A stretch of DNA of 64,000 bases from Steinernema hermaphroditum (Eukaryota > Nematoda > Chromadorea > Rhabditida > Steinernematidae). The stretch's first letter is position 1; each line of letters starts with the position of its first letter. Position numbers and translations under genes: made by a program. The notes under the pieces are model-generated. The model saw only the letters and a program-made list of their open reading frames with translations. It was not told the origin of the DNA and ran no database searches. Location of the stretch: contig CM059622.1 in NCBI GenBank assembly GCA_030435675.1, forward strand, positions 16,120,001 to 16,184,000, given 5' to 3'. This document shows, in pieces, positions 43,434 to 56,180 of this stretch.

Positions 43434-45154
43434 TGCTGAATGAAAATAGAATCGTCTGATGCAAAGAGTACAGCAAAGAGGATCGTGTATGAATGTCAGC
43501 ATCGACGTATCGACCTATAGGCGTATTATCACGCCACGGAGCGATAATGGACGTCGTTTACGTCTTGTATGGAAAACGAATTTCAAATGATCGTCGCCCA
43601 CAAGGATTGTTTGTGCCTTCAGAAACTAAGCATTTTTTCCGCCCCAAGGGATCCCAAGGCATGTAGAGAGTGGGCCCAACAGCATCTAACAACATAGCCG
43701 GACGATACATAGCAGGATAAAGGAAACTGTCCCTTTGTTACCTGGGGTAAGAAGCCAAGCTGAGGAGAGACCACTTAAAAGAGATCGCCAGAAGACTTCA
43801 AAGTGGATCCGACGATCAACAGATCAAGAGGCGAAATTTCGCCTGGAAGACACGAACAGAGATGCCGACTCGCAAGTGAACGGCTTTTCCTCAGATGGTG
43901 GATACAAATACATGTGTGTAAATATTACAGCATAAATACAAAACTCAGCTGCTTCATAGTGCTTGAGGAAGACGTTCGGACGCTGCTTCTCTTCATGTCT
44001 TCGTAAGGTCCTCGAGGGTCTTGGCCGCCACTGGCAGGCGATCTTTGACTTCTCTGACCTTCCATCGTGAACCAGTCTAGAACGGATGCGTTCCCAGGTC
44101 ACCTTTTGTATAGGGAAATCATCGAAAATTTTGTGGAGGGATGTCATAAGTGAAAGGATACTTGCGTGTAGTATCTTGGCTGTGTTCGTCGACCCAAATT
44201 TTCGAAAAACTACATAACGTGGGCTGCTCCCCTGACGGATAAACGTGGATCGTGGTGGAAAGTGGAAATCCGAAGGCATGGTTTGGTAGGATACCAATGA
44301 ATAAATGTCTTCGCGAAGACAATTAACTGCCTCCGGCTCAAAGAAGAACGATTGTACCTTGTGGTTCTTTAAAATAGTTTGTACAGAGATCTGCTAGCAT
44401 CCACGGACCCTTTCGACCTCTGGTCCCTTAGGTTCCATTTACATCATCCGATTCCTGAAGATCATTAGATTAACAGGTGCTTACGAGTGACTATAAGGTA
44501 GAAAGTACGCGCCAAATCAAATTGGCATCTGGTGAATGGCCATTTAACGCAGTCCACACAGTCCACTCGCCAAACATATGCTTTTTCGTCCACTGGGATT
44601 ACTCGCTCGTTATGATGAAAACATTAGTGCTGCCATCCTTCTATTAGATCAGAAATCGGTTTCAATTAGGACATTAGTAGTTTGTACGAGTGTTGTATGC
44701 GCTTCTTCTCTTTCTTGTCCACATCCATGTCGTCAACAACTCAATCCTGGTGGTAGGAAGTGAAACGCTGGCCAGCTTCGCCTGATTCCATGTTCATTTC
44801 TTTCAGCGAGACATGGCTAGCTGCTCAATTTTTATCTCTACATACAAAATGAAACAGTTTTCACTAAACAGTAAAGCGTTGACTATGCAGTCGTAAATCA
44901 GCAAACTTTCGACTTTCGAAACCATAAACATCTATATGAAGATCCACATAATGTATCGTGTACTTTTCATTAATCCATGCGCGGACAGGTGGAAAGTTGG
45001 ACGCCATCAGCTGGCTCCATATTCGTTTTTTCCGTCCACCTGGTTGGTGTACGAGCTTGATTATCGAGCTACCACGTATATAAAACGTTTTTGCGTTTCT
45101 GTGATTTAGTCCGTTTCCCTATTATTGACTTTGTTTTATCTTCATTTAGTGGCG
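43434..45154. other. intergenic region, nothing recognised
   Basis: Overlapping open frames around 43735-44297 on both strands have no domain or splice support. The 3' end is the 5' flank of the second Srx gene, with TTCATTTAG just before its ATG. Confidence 0.4.
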
Positions 45155-47038
45155 ATGAATGCGTCTGCGTTCGTGTTCGGCTTCGAGATGCAGGGACGAG
45201 GCGAACCGACAGCCAAGGACATCGTTCTGGGAGTGCTCATGTTCGCGGCAAGTTTACCTGTTTATCCATAATTTCTAGGCTTTCCTTACTTATCGAAGGT
45301 TTTGTGATGATTTTGAACCGGATGGATCGTATATCAGATCACAATCCTTTTGGCACCAAATGGTGATGCTCGAATTGATTTATAGGGCACGTACTGGCGA
45401 TTCTCGTTAAAAGTTCATTAGTCATACTTATTTTTCGGTATTCGATGAAATTCGATTGAATACCACCCACGACGATTCGACAACCTTGGAAAGCGCTCAC
45501 ATACGTTGAAAGTGAATACCAGCCACTTGTTCTCTTTTTTTTTCAATCGGAGCATGGATTTGTAGCAAAAAAAAAGCAAAAAATCAGAAACCGTAAAAAG
45601 AAATTGTTTGATTTCTTTTGCACGAATTTCAAAAGAAAGAGAAGAACATAATCACAGGAAGGGTTGGGTGCAACTGATCCCATGGACAGCTGATACCATG
45701 AACAACTGATCCCATGATGTCCAAATCGCTTCACAATCAAACACGAATCAAAACACAATTTAACCCTTAGTTCACCTATGAGGTGTTATATAAAACGCGA
45801 CTAATCGGTTCCACAGCCTCCACCCGTAATGCAAGGCCGTAGCAGATTGCAGACTGATCGATATTGCTTTAGTTCCTATCCAGCACCTAATGCACATCAC
45901 ATAAAGATTTCATTTAGATCTCCTTCTGTGGCGCACTGTTCGGCCTTCTCAATATTTACATTATCTATAAGCTCGAAGTATTCCACAACGCATTCGGATG
46001 GTTCTGGGCCACACGGACATCCGCCGAGGTCATGACTAACGTTCTGCATGTGGTATTCACGGCTCCAGTAACTACCTTGTAAGTGCCTTTATGACACATC
46101 TGATCATTCCGACGATGCTGTTCTTGATGAGCTATTCTCTAACGAATCAATTCCAGCCAGCCGAAGAACATCCCGATCGAGTTGGGCTTTATTGCCTATA
46201 TCATCGGTTATGTCGGCGCCTTAACTGCCTGCCTCCTTCACCAAGCCGTCTCGGCCAATCGTCTCATCGCCGTCTTCAAGCCGCTCCAATACAAATACAT
46301 CTTCTCTAAAGCCAACTGCATCAAGATGATCATTGCTTGTCTACTACCCGTACCGTTTATACTCACTCTATACTTTGGTGGGTCGTAGATGAGCTAGATG
46401 CCCTATCGAAATCTTTTAGTCATTCCTTGCAACATGATCGGTTACAGTCCGACGATGTACGAATTCGCGTTTGTCTCGTGCGAAGCGAACTTCTACAGGA
46501 ACTACTCCATCGTGGGCACTGTCACTAACAGATTTTGTTTGGTTATATGTGTCTTCACGATTATCGTCGATTCGGCGACCGCTTTCAAGATCATACATAT
46601 TCGAAAGGTTTGCCACATTCACCGTTATCTAGATCGTTCTGTTCAGATCCAAAAAATTGGCAAAGATGACCAGCAGCTGCGTAGAGACATCAGGTTCTTC
46701 ATGCAGGTCAGTGACCATGCGTCCATTTCATATTGCCCTCATTCTAGACCTCCATGCAAAATGTCACGATGGTAATCACATCCATCTGTATTACCGTAGC
46801 CAACAACATGTACACGATGGATTTGGAAGTTTGGCGAATTCTAGGATTCTACTCGATCATAGTCACTCACTTGACCAATGCGTGAGTTCATGTCGCAATG
46901 GTACAACTCAAAGAATGATCTAGGCTCTCGCTGATCATCTTCAACCCAGAAGTCCGACGTCGTCTCTTCTCGTCGAAGGTCTCCTTCAGCGAAACGTCGC
47001 AGATTCAGTCCACCTCACATGCTCGACAGTCGATCTAA
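45155..47038 (+). CDS. Srx-type 7TM chemoreceptor with a GC-AG intron, 323 residues
   Basis: Seven exons (45155..45247, 45918..46078, 46157..46377, 46420..46607, 46647..46706, 46748..46881, 46924..47038) in phase. The first four exon lengths (93/161/221/188) equal those of the Srx gene at 37731, and exons 5+6 (60+134) equal its exon 5 (194), so one intron was gained or lost. Motifs: FHNAFGWFWATRTSAE, NRLIAVFKPLQYKYIF, RDIRFFMQ and FNPEVRRRLF. The first intron (670 bp) begins with GCAAGT after GCG, a GC-AG intron, and contains the ACAACTGATCCCA minisatellite. The plasma-membrane chemosensory role is inferred from the family. Confidence 0.88.
45668..45718 (+). repeat. second ACAACTGATCCCA minisatellite, inside Srx intron 1
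   Basis: Three units of the 14-17-bp repeat (GCAACTGATCCCATGG, ACAGCTGATACCATGA, ACAACTGATCCCATGA) after GGGTTGGGT, matching the array at 8839. Confidence 0.8.
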
Positions 47039-48319
47039 ACGCCGACGTCAAAAAGCTGTTGTTCGCGTTTTCGGTGAAGCTGTTGACGCAACAATTTCGC
47101 ACGTTTTATTGTGTCAATCTATTGAACCTTGAGTCAAGTGACGTCGTTTTCGGCCATGTCATAATCCGTAAACAGTTGCGTTGTGTTCCATTGTTCTGTG
47201 TGACGATTGGATGTATTCGTTTTATTTTTATCGATTGTAAATAAGTGAGGATATCTACCTACCACATCGTGCGTATTACAAGAAAAGTCTTCTAAGTTCC
47301 AGAATCTGAAACTGGTATGCAGGTCCAGGTATTAAAAAATGGTATCCAGATGTGTGGATGAAATGTCCATCTGGAATCTGAATCCGAAATCCATCCCAGA
47401 TCGTGCTCACAATAGGTGAATCGAATAGAGGTTGGGATTGGGAAGTCGAACCTCGCCGCTGAAGCAAATAACCTCGCCTGCGTTTAGTCGAGTTTTACCA
47501 TTGGAAGCTCGACTCAGATGAGTAAAAATGTGAAAGACATCAGCGATGGGACATCCGGCATGTCATGGCATGACCCACCAGTAAAGGGCCGTTGAAGCAC
47601 AAAGTAAGAGCGATTCTTGAATGCGAGGCTCAGGTCCAACTGAGAATGAGACAATTCCACGTCATCCCACGACGATTTTCTTATTTTTTTGTGCAAAAAA
47701 GCGCTGATATGAAACTTTCTGATGGGTCCTGACACGATGAACCTGATTACTCACGGAAATTTCGTGTTTTCACCATTCTGAGTCCAGTAGCCGAATAGCC
47801 TTGAGGATAGCCGAAAAACTCGACTCACGACAGTGATTGGCGCTTAGGCATGTCTATGTCCACTTTCTGGCAACAGTCACTTTATTTTTGAATAGGGTAT
47901 CAGCCGTTCGCTTTCACCCGAGCTATGAAATCAAAATTTCATTTCCTGAATGAAAATATGCATCCGCTGGCATTTACCAACATCCTGCTTATCTTCCACA
48001 TCCGCATTAGCCACGTTTCCTCTGCTTATCCTAAAACTTCATAATAGTTTCGTTCATGGAAAAGGTGACTATCGCATAATTCCTTCCTCGATAAGCGTCG
48101 ATGACTCAAGCGGACGGACCTCTTGCACAGATCGGAAGGATGTCGACGTAAAAGCGATAATTTTGTTTTGCTCACGCAATTAGTCGAAAATATCAATGAA
48201 CGTAGAAAACATCCTTGTGCATCCTTGACCACCCTAAATTTTTTAACCACCCTAAATTTCATAGGCATGTACCGTCATCCAGAACTAAAGCTAAGTAGAT
48301 GTTCGCTGAGCCTCTTCAG

Positions 48320-48382
48320 TAGGGATGTACCCGGTTTTTCGGCATTTTTCGGGCCGATTTTTTTCGGTACGGTGCATCCCTA
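48320..48382. mobile_element. 63-bp hAT-like mini-MITE
   Basis: Starts TAGGGATGTACCCGG and ends CCGGTGCATCCCTA-like (GGTGCATCCCTA), with inner CGG/CCG symmetric arms. The 8-bp flanks CTCTTCAG (48312-48319) and CACTTCAG (48383-48390) match at 7 of 8, the target duplication length of hAT elements. Confidence 0.7.
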
Positions 48383-48631
48383 CACTTCAGAATCTTCACT
48401 TTATTTACCTGGGGCCATAATGATATGACTATGCCGCATCAGGAACGTATAGCAGACCTGCACAAAAACCATAACATCTGGGGTTGTTGGCGAGCTACAT
48501 AGAGTTTTGATTGCTCTGGTCGCCAAGACGCTGTATAAAATATATCGAGACAAAGGACTTCTCTTGCCAGATATGAACCAGTGAAGTCATTATTGTTGCG
48601 AGATTAAAGATAGGCCTGCGCAACTAAGAAA

Positions 48632-49400
48632 TGTGCCTCGGAAAGTAGAATTCGTCGCATTTGTGCACTGGAAGGCATACGTCTTGAGGTGTGGTGACCA
48701 TTCTCTCGGATCCCGCAAACGGGCTGTGCCTCGTCCCACGGATCACAATCAACAATGGCTGTCTGTCTCTCAACTCTTGATCAACTGTGTCATTGGACGG
48801 AAATGCCTGTATGGTGGCATAGTCTAAGCCAGGGACATATAGCAGACCTGCACGACAGAAACATAACATCTGAGCTAAAGAATTCGCCCCGGAAAGTAGA
48901 GTTTGGCGCATTTGTGAACTGGAAGGTATTCGTCTCGAGGTATGGTGACCGTAAACTCTCGATTAATTGTGCCATTGGATGAAAATTCTGAAAATAGCCT
49001 CTATGGCGGACTGAGGCCATTGTCACTTTGAGAAGACTTGTCAGTTTAGAATTGCCGTTTTCTTTGCGCTCTGCTCTGTTTTGTGCTGTTTAATCAAGCG
49101 TCCAAAGCAACAAGGAAGTAAATCAAGCTCATATAGTATTCCATTCACTAAGAGGCAATTATTCGAATTAATTTGCCATGCAGTGGCGAGACAAAGGAAG
49201 CAGGAAGAGTGAGGGTCTGAGTAAAAAGTCGATGAACGTTCAATTCTTACAGGGAATATCACAAATGCTCGAAATGACCACCATCATACCATCCGATAAA
49301 GCTCTGTATGATGCTTCACACAGAGAGATCTCGCGACGGAAGCTATTGTTGATTGTGATCCGTGGGACGAGGCCCAGTCCTGTCAGGGTCCAATTTCCAT
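48632..49400. repeat. duplicated segments, direct and inverted
   Basis: About 75 bp at 48635-48707 (CGGAAAGTAGAATTCGTCGC ..) recurs in the same orientation at 48890-48962. A second block, TTGATTGTGATCCGTGGGAC at about 49345-49365, is inverted relative to 48735-48757. Frames through the repeats are similar, so a decayed repeat family or gene is likely, but no domain is recognised. Confidence 0.6.
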
Positions 49401-50687
49401 CCGGGTAGCGTTCTCGGGCGAAGCGTGTGGCTTCCTTCCACAGCATCTCATTCTGGTACACTATGATACCCTTTTCGACAAAGAATCAGTTTCGCATTTT
49501 AGATGTGAACCCTCTTTCGTTTTTAAGATCACCGCCATAGATTTTCTGCTAGTCCCCTTTTATTACCCTATCATATGTTTTGCCTTCTGAGAATCCCAAA
49601 CTTTTAGTGCACTGAGCCCTCACAACGCAGTCCTCATACGAGGACAGACAAACAAGAAGCCCATGAGACTATGGACTGCAGACCGATGATTCAAGTGTAA
49701 TCCTCAAGTGCAGTTAAGGCTGAACTTATGAACTAACAACGTATGAATGGATGCGCCTTTTGGTGCATAGACCTGGTAAACATTACTAGGCGACAACTTG
49801 TAGTTTGGTACGAACATGGCACATATGAACTTTGGGGATAATGGATAGGTCTACAGGTGGATCTGGATTGGTCAAGGACGCTTATGTGTGTTTTGGTGTC
49901 TAGACGGTATTCCGAAGAGGTGTTCATTCCAGTTATCCGCCAACCTGAGACCTGAAGGAGGCGATAAACAAAAGCGACTTAGGTGACTAAGCAGGAACTT
50001 CAATGGTGATGGAATTTGGAAATATAAGAGGCGATTCGGAAAAGGCGATTACGGTTCATTCATGTCTCATATGGACGATTAAGTGGGGGGTTAGTGACGA
50101 GAGGTTAGGTAGGCGAGCAAGCATGAAATAGGATTATGACGACGGTCATCAAAACTAGAAAACCATATCACTTTCGTGCAGGTAAGCTTATAAAATACCT
50201 CTCGAAAACACATCTTTGATGCGCAGAAACGAAGAATATAGAAGGTCTTTGGTCACTAGATCTGCCCCCATTTGAAAATTTCACATCAAAATTTTGCACC
50301 CAAGCGAAGTATAAGGGCTTCAGTTCAGGAAACCATCCATTCCAGATCAACTTCCAAAGATTCGATGCTGATGTCAAGCATCCCCAGTGCGTTTGAGAAC
50401 GCGCGACCTCACGACGCAAACAAGCTTTTTATAATTTGTGAAACCTTTGTTCAGTGTGGGTGATCATACACCAAACTAAAATAACTGGACTCGTACGTTT
50501 GAAATCGAAAATAGGAATGCTAAAAACGTAGGGGCTTCGTCGGCCTCTTTTTTTTATAAATTTTGGATAAATTTAACAATTAGTTCTTAATGGTTGTGAG
50601 GTGATGATGCTATTACAACTTTTATTGTTTTGAAAAACCCTAGTACCCATCTAGAAGGTATATGAAAACGACGAGTGTTACGCTGTC

Positions 50688-50758
50688 GCATCGGTGGTTC
50701 AGTGGTAGAATGCTCGCCTGCCACGCGGGCGGCCCGGGTTCGATTCCCGGCCGATGCA
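50688..50758 (+). tRNA. tRNA-Gly (anticodon GCC)
   Basis: 71 nt, identical to the other three Gly-GCC genes; T-rich 3' flank. Confidence 0.96.
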
Positions 50759-50911
50759 AATCTTTTATGATTTTTTTATCACACGTACACGTAAATTATT
50801 GCTAATGTTTTTTTTGGTTTTTAGTTGCTTTCCTTTATTTCGGGCATGGTAAATAGAGAAACAGTTTGGGATCATTCAGAGCAAGAATATCTCAAGGTGC
50901 TAATCAACAGG

Positions 50912-50982
50912 TCCTCGGTAGTATAGTGGTGAGTATCCGCGCCTGTCACGTGCGAGACCCGGGTTCGATTCCCGGCCGGTTT
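50912..50982 (+). pseudogene. tRNA-Asp (GUC) with a broken acceptor stem
   Basis: The D-arm, anticodon arm (loop CTGTCAC, anticodon GUC) and T-arm are those of tRNA-Asp. The 5' TCCTCGG should pair with CCGGGGA, but the 3' strand reads CCGGTTT, so the three outermost pairs fail. It is probably a pseudogene, although both internal promoter boxes are intact and a T run follows. Confidence 0.75.
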
Positions 50983-53900
50983 AGTATTCTTTTTTCATTT
51001 TTTAAGTGTGTCTTACAAATGAAGAGTGAAGTTCTTTCCTTGTTCATCCCTGTGCAAACGGGTCTAAATGCCCATTTTTTTGAAGTCAAATGAGAAATAT
51101 CGCTTTGATGTTTGCTCATCGCTGTAGCTAAGGGCACTCTGTCGTTTCCTATTTTGGATTGATACACCAAGGTCTCTTCCGCTCGCCTGCGCATCTCTCC
51201 GTCAACGTCCGACGTTCCAACATGGTGATCATCTGTATGTTTCCTTCTTCGTCAAGGTCAATTCTTTTGCGTCGATCCCGGGATAAATGGGTGTCTTTCT
51301 CCTTCTGTTAATAGAAACACTTTGAATTACGCAGAAACAGATCGTATGATGATGTTGCCAAAAAACAGGGCCCTATTCCCAGGGCCCCAAGAGCGTGTTA
51401 TGTTTTAGTAACTCATCAATTTGATGTACTGCTTAAGTGCCTTTCAATTAAGTCTCAGGAGCCGCCTTTCTCTAGGTGGCCTCTGTATAAATAAAAGAAC
51501 ATAATTATTTGAAATGTGAGGGTTGAACCACTGATGCGCATTCCTGGTCACGGAACTATACAGAACATGTCGTCTTAACAAGATAAACAAGTTGGGAAGT
51601 ATTCAATTAAAAGTACTACGGCATAATCGCCATTTCGTTTTATGTGAGTGTACTTTTAATGTTGTTTTCGTAAACAGTACTCCATGCTTTTGGATAAGTA
51701 CAATGTGATTTACATGTCATGTGGTTACTAAAGAAGCTAATTGGCCAAGTTTTTCTGGAGGTAGCACATTCCTGTAAGCCGAACCATTTTCCTTAGCGTC
51801 TTTGAGGTGGAACTGTTTTGCTAACGGCAATTCGGTGAATGACTGTTTTGTATAGCTCACTCTTCGAAATGTGGTCTAGCACATTTCCTGGTGCACATCA
51901 TCGAATTGATGATACAACTAAGAATTCGATAAAAAAAAACAATGAACAATGTGTTCGGCAGACCTCCGGGCCGAAAATGGGACTGAAAGTTGAGCCAGAA
52001 ATCGTGGCAGAAATGGCGGAGGTTTCCTGAAAGCCAACTATATTAAGCTTAAGCTAAAGCTAAGCTAAGCTACACATGGAAACACAGAAAAATTCTTCAG
52101 AATGGTCTGAATATTGATCTGAGTTTCTGATTCAGTGTCATGTCCCCAATGATGAAAACATGGACAGTGTTGCACACCGAGAAGAACATATCTTTCTCCA
52201 TGAATGGCCACACAGAAAAATCGAGTGGATTTAGATTCTAAGGCCAACCAAGCTTTGTCCAAACATTGGTGCATTGGTCCGAAGACAGGCTGAAATTATC
52301 TTCGAATTGTTCAAGTGTCATCCCGCTTGAAAATCTAGTCGGTGTGTACGCATGTTTTCACAGCACCCGCTTTCTGCTCCACGACGCTCCTTTTCTTCGG
52401 AAAAGATAAGCGTTTTTCTGGACAGAAATTTTCAGCCCAATCCGTCAAACTCTTTGCGCCCTAGGTATTCTTTGAATACTGAAATAAGTCAGTGTTTTCA
52501 AAGTTTTTCCCTTTCCCAAAGGAGAAAACTTAGGTTGTTATTGTTTTCGATGGTCAGTGGGAACATATCACAAATCCTTCTCTGTCCTTTTTCGTCGCAC
52601 GTTCTTCATAGTATATCTCGCACAAATATTTGTGTTTTTCCGATTCTTGAAAGAAACCAACATTAGTTTTGAATGGCAACACCTGCTGTCGGTCATTGTG
52701 CTCACCGTTTTGGCCGCAGTTACAAAAATTTCCAATGCAAAAAGGATGATAAAATAAGGGTACAATATCGAACCCACCCCGACCCATTACGAATCAAGCG
52801 CTTCCGGAGTGAGACATGCGGACAGTTGGAATAACAGAAATCCATTAAAATGTCTTCGGTAAAACCTTCCAGAATGCCGGTTGACTTTAGAAACAGCAGC
52901 TTTTAGATATTTCCCGATGTCAGCGACCTTCGAAGACTGGTGAGAGCCAGTGATGCCGGAGAAAAGAGTCTCTCGCATCCGGCATGGGTGAATAAAGGCC
53001 GAGTTTTGAGTCGAGTTTTGCCAAAACCCCAAAACTCAAAACTTGCACAGCCCTGATGCAGACAGTTCGGATGACGCTCTTTTCATAGGTTTTCGTCGAT
53101 TCATTTGCTGGGTTATTCTTGAATAAAAACGATTCTGTGAGCGCCAATCTCCATCCGCGAAGTCTCTTCTATTCATACAGGATTTGCAGGATTCGCCGAT
53201 CTCCATGGCGATCCAAGACCATGCATGAATGAAGATGACGAAGAGTAAAAAAATGAAAATCAATGCTGTCCATGAAGTTGGTCTCGCCGCGCTCCACGCT
53301 GTCATTGTTTTCCCGTTCACCCAAGTCCATGTCCATGTTTTAGTACCCACGAGTGGTCATAAATAGGGATCTCAACACTTGAAGGACTGAAAAACTGTAC
53401 TGCAGTGGGGTGAAATCTTGACAATTCAATGTTTATTAATACATGGTGTTGCTTTTTCGCTCAATTGATTGAATACATGATCGAAAAAACATTTTGTACT
53501 TTAGCTTCGAAGTGCATTTCTCCTCAAGATCACGTCAACTGGAAGACGTTTTTTTGCTTCACAATTCACACCATAATTTAAGAGGCTTGATGTGTCTGGT
53601 GGGAACATTTGAAATGAGTGAAGAGGTCAAATAGATCAGTTTTCCTTCCACATTCCCATGCACTTTCTCTAGCCTATAATAGACGATTAATGTGTTTTAA
53701 TGCTGGCTGTATCCGATCTATCGGCGGAGGCGGAAACACATCCTGATCTTTAGAGAACGGATTGCAAAGGATTTTAACGTATTATTTATCCGCCGAAAGT
53801 ATGATCCAGGAATAGATCCGAAGATAAACGTACGCATCAAAGGTGCTTATTTCAGAATGGAAGATGTACAGAAACGTTAAATAAGCCTGTGTGTGTGCCC

Positions 53901-55967
53901 TTGTAAGCATTTAGATATATCAGGAAGAGTGCCCACTAAATTCTATACCACATGCAAAGCTGTCAAGCAGAAGAGATCGCTCTTCGGTCTAACTTACGAT
54001 GTGTAACTCATCTTGATCTTCATCCTGGCCTAACAAGGGAACATTTAAAGGTCCCCTGCCGATCTGGCTGGACTTTGGCAAGCTAGTACTACCACCTGGG
54101 TGTAGTAATCCATTAACGGCCCACGGTTAGTCTAGGCATGTTAAAAAGGGACTGCTATCCTTTCTCATCGGTCAGGCAAATCAAAATCCGAAGGCCAGAC
54201 GTTCTTCAAATATACATTCGGTGACTTGGGAGTCCCAAGTCCCAAATTGGGGCTCGTCGATGAGAAACGGATATGTCCTCGATGAGAAAGGAAAACATGT
54301 CCCATTTTAACATGCCTAGAGTACCCATGGGCCGCTAATGGATTATTACACCCAGGTAAATGTCTATGTCTCGGACGTGCGCAAGGTGAATACAAGCCTA
54401 CTTCGCTCGTTACTGGCAAAACGTCTAGAACCTGAAGAGAATATGATAAAGTCACTTTCGCCACTATTCGTCATATCGCGATTCAGATTTTTTCATTAAA
54501 ACAAAAAAAGGAAGGAAAAAGACCGGCGCCGGCTGGGATTCGAATCTGAGTGGACAGGCCGGCAGTCAGGAGTGATTCCACTGTGCTACATAATCAGAGG
54601 CGAATCAGTTGCTTTAGTTCGTCATACTACGAAATGTAAAAGCATCAGCCCGACTATCATGAACACATCTTCTCACCCCCGGAGCACATGAAATATTCAG
54701 TCCCTAGTACTCAACACTTTTCCAGCGATTTCATTGGTCCCCACGTGACTTCCCTTCGATCGCACACCACATGAATTATTCGGTCCCTTACGTCTATGCC
54801 CGGATTATTTAGCAATTGGCAACAAACGGCTTTCATGAATTCTTAATGTGAGAGCACAGAGATTAATTTCCGGAACGTCAAAGCGTTTCTCGGAATGTCA
54901 ATTAGAGACGTCTGTGCTTTGGCCGATGGCCGCGTTTGAGAGCTTTTCTCTCAATTAACCGCTTCCTGCAGAGAATGTAAACATCGTTGTTTCAATGCCA
55001 CAGCGGGATGTTAATACGTTTTGAATATGCATGAGATGGGTGACTCACACAGCGAATGCCAACAAGTGATGGGTGGCAATTAGTGTGAGTCATGGAATGC
55101 TTACGAGCCTTGGAACGGTTTTCGGAGAGTAGTGACTATGTTCTTTTTTTGAAAAAGAAACTTACTGCTTCCTGATGTACATCGGGCAGCCAGGGGGCAG
55201 TAGAATGGGCCGTGAGGGGCAGGTGTTACATCTGTTATGAACCATGAACCATATGGTGAACATCATATGATCCTCATCGCACTGCCCATCAATGCTTGCC
55301 TTGTATACCGATTGTCGCCTTGCCCCGGCCGGTTAGTCTTCAAGTTCTATGATTGCTTACTCAGCTAATTTGATGCAACGTTCCACGCAGATTATTTAGC
55401 GTCTAACCGAATTTGCTTCTGAAAGCTTTCTTCAGTGTAATGAGTGTGATTGAACATGACAATGCCTTGGTGATAGAGCATCGATGATGTTGTTGCGACT
55501 GGTTTGGATCCTCGGGCAGTCCGGAAATAATCTGCATTTGAGGCGAAAGCGCAGGTTTTGAAATCTATTGCAGTACGCTTCAATCGAGCTTCGGAATGAG
55601 CAAATACGGAATGAGCAGAACCTGCGATCTGCGATCGTGGGTGGCGTACGTGAGAATCTGCCTGTCTACTACCGCCCTTAGCTATCGATGTCTACCAGTG
55701 TGTTTATATACCCCTGTGTTCATGTGTCTTTGCCCCTTCTGACCCTGAGCGGTCTAGTAAATAGTTACCCCTGGCCACATGCCGGCCACACCACAAGAGT
55801 ACTATTGTGGATTCACCGCATGGTACGACCTATCTCTAGTGGCAGGAGAATTACGAGCAAAATGGAAAGGTGCCAAGCTCAATCTCTATGATTATCATGC
55901 GGTGCTACGCAAAAGCTAGGAAAAGCGATGCACCTCTAAAAAGGACGCATTACTTCTGAGCACATAA
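50983..55967. other. gene-poor stretch
   Basis: Nothing coding is supported. It includes the inverted repeat at 54094-54357, a tRNA-like B box at about 54530-54600 on the minus strand, and AAGCTAAGC-type simple sequence near 52045. Confidence 0.45.
54094..54357. repeat. inverted repeat, ~78-bp arms
   Basis: Left arm 54094-54170 (ACCTGGGTGTAGTAATCCAT ..) and right arm 54280-54357 are reverse complements at about 85%, around a 109-bp spacer that itself has small palindromes (ACTTGGGAGTCCCAAGT). It could be a MITE; no target duplication was recognised. Confidence 0.75.
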
Positions 55968-56180
55968 ATGCCTCGTTTCTGCTCCATGATCGCAGAAACA
56001 AATTCCAGCGACATGGATAAAGTCAACGAGCAATTCTCCGCCGCCATCTTCGCACTTCTAAAGGGACAAGAAGGCGTTCAACAACGCGAAGTCGACCAGT
56101 TGGCTGATAAAGTCGCCGTCGTTTCCGTCGAAAGAGAGGACACCAAACAGAAGAACCAGAAGGATGACAGTCAGAAGTGA
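55968..56180 (+). CDS. small acidic/charged protein, up to 70 residues, unknown
   Basis: Single-exon frame with biased codons from ATG 55968 or ATG 55986, followed by AATAAA at 56239. The likely core reads MDKVNEQFSAAIFALLKGQE, then VDQLADKVAVVSVEREDTKQ and a Lys/Gln-rich end. It is helical and could be a small coiled-coil subunit. A GATCGCAG acceptor inside the frame suggests the true first coding exon may lie upstream or that translation starts at the Met before DKVNEQ. I do not recognise the family. Confidence 0.5.
   Translation: MPRFCSMIAETNSSDMDKVNEQFSAAIFALLKGQEGVQQREVDQLADKVAVVSVEREDTKQKNQKDDSQK

Larger units (their letters stand above)
47039..50687. other. gene-poor stretch with small repeats
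   Basis: No gene recognised. Contains a twofold AACCACCCTAAATTT tandem near 48225-48260, the hAT-like mini-element at 48320 and the duplicated segments at 48632-49400. Confidence 0.4.

Noticed and set aside
43824..44297. 157-codon minus-strand open frame
   Set aside because: No recognisable motif, overlapped by an equally open plus frame, and codon use unlike nearby genes.
54530..54600. tRNA-like B box (GATTCGAATCCCAGCC) on the minus strand
   Set aside because: No cloverleaf could be drawn; acceptor strands do not pair. At most a SINE or tRNA relic.
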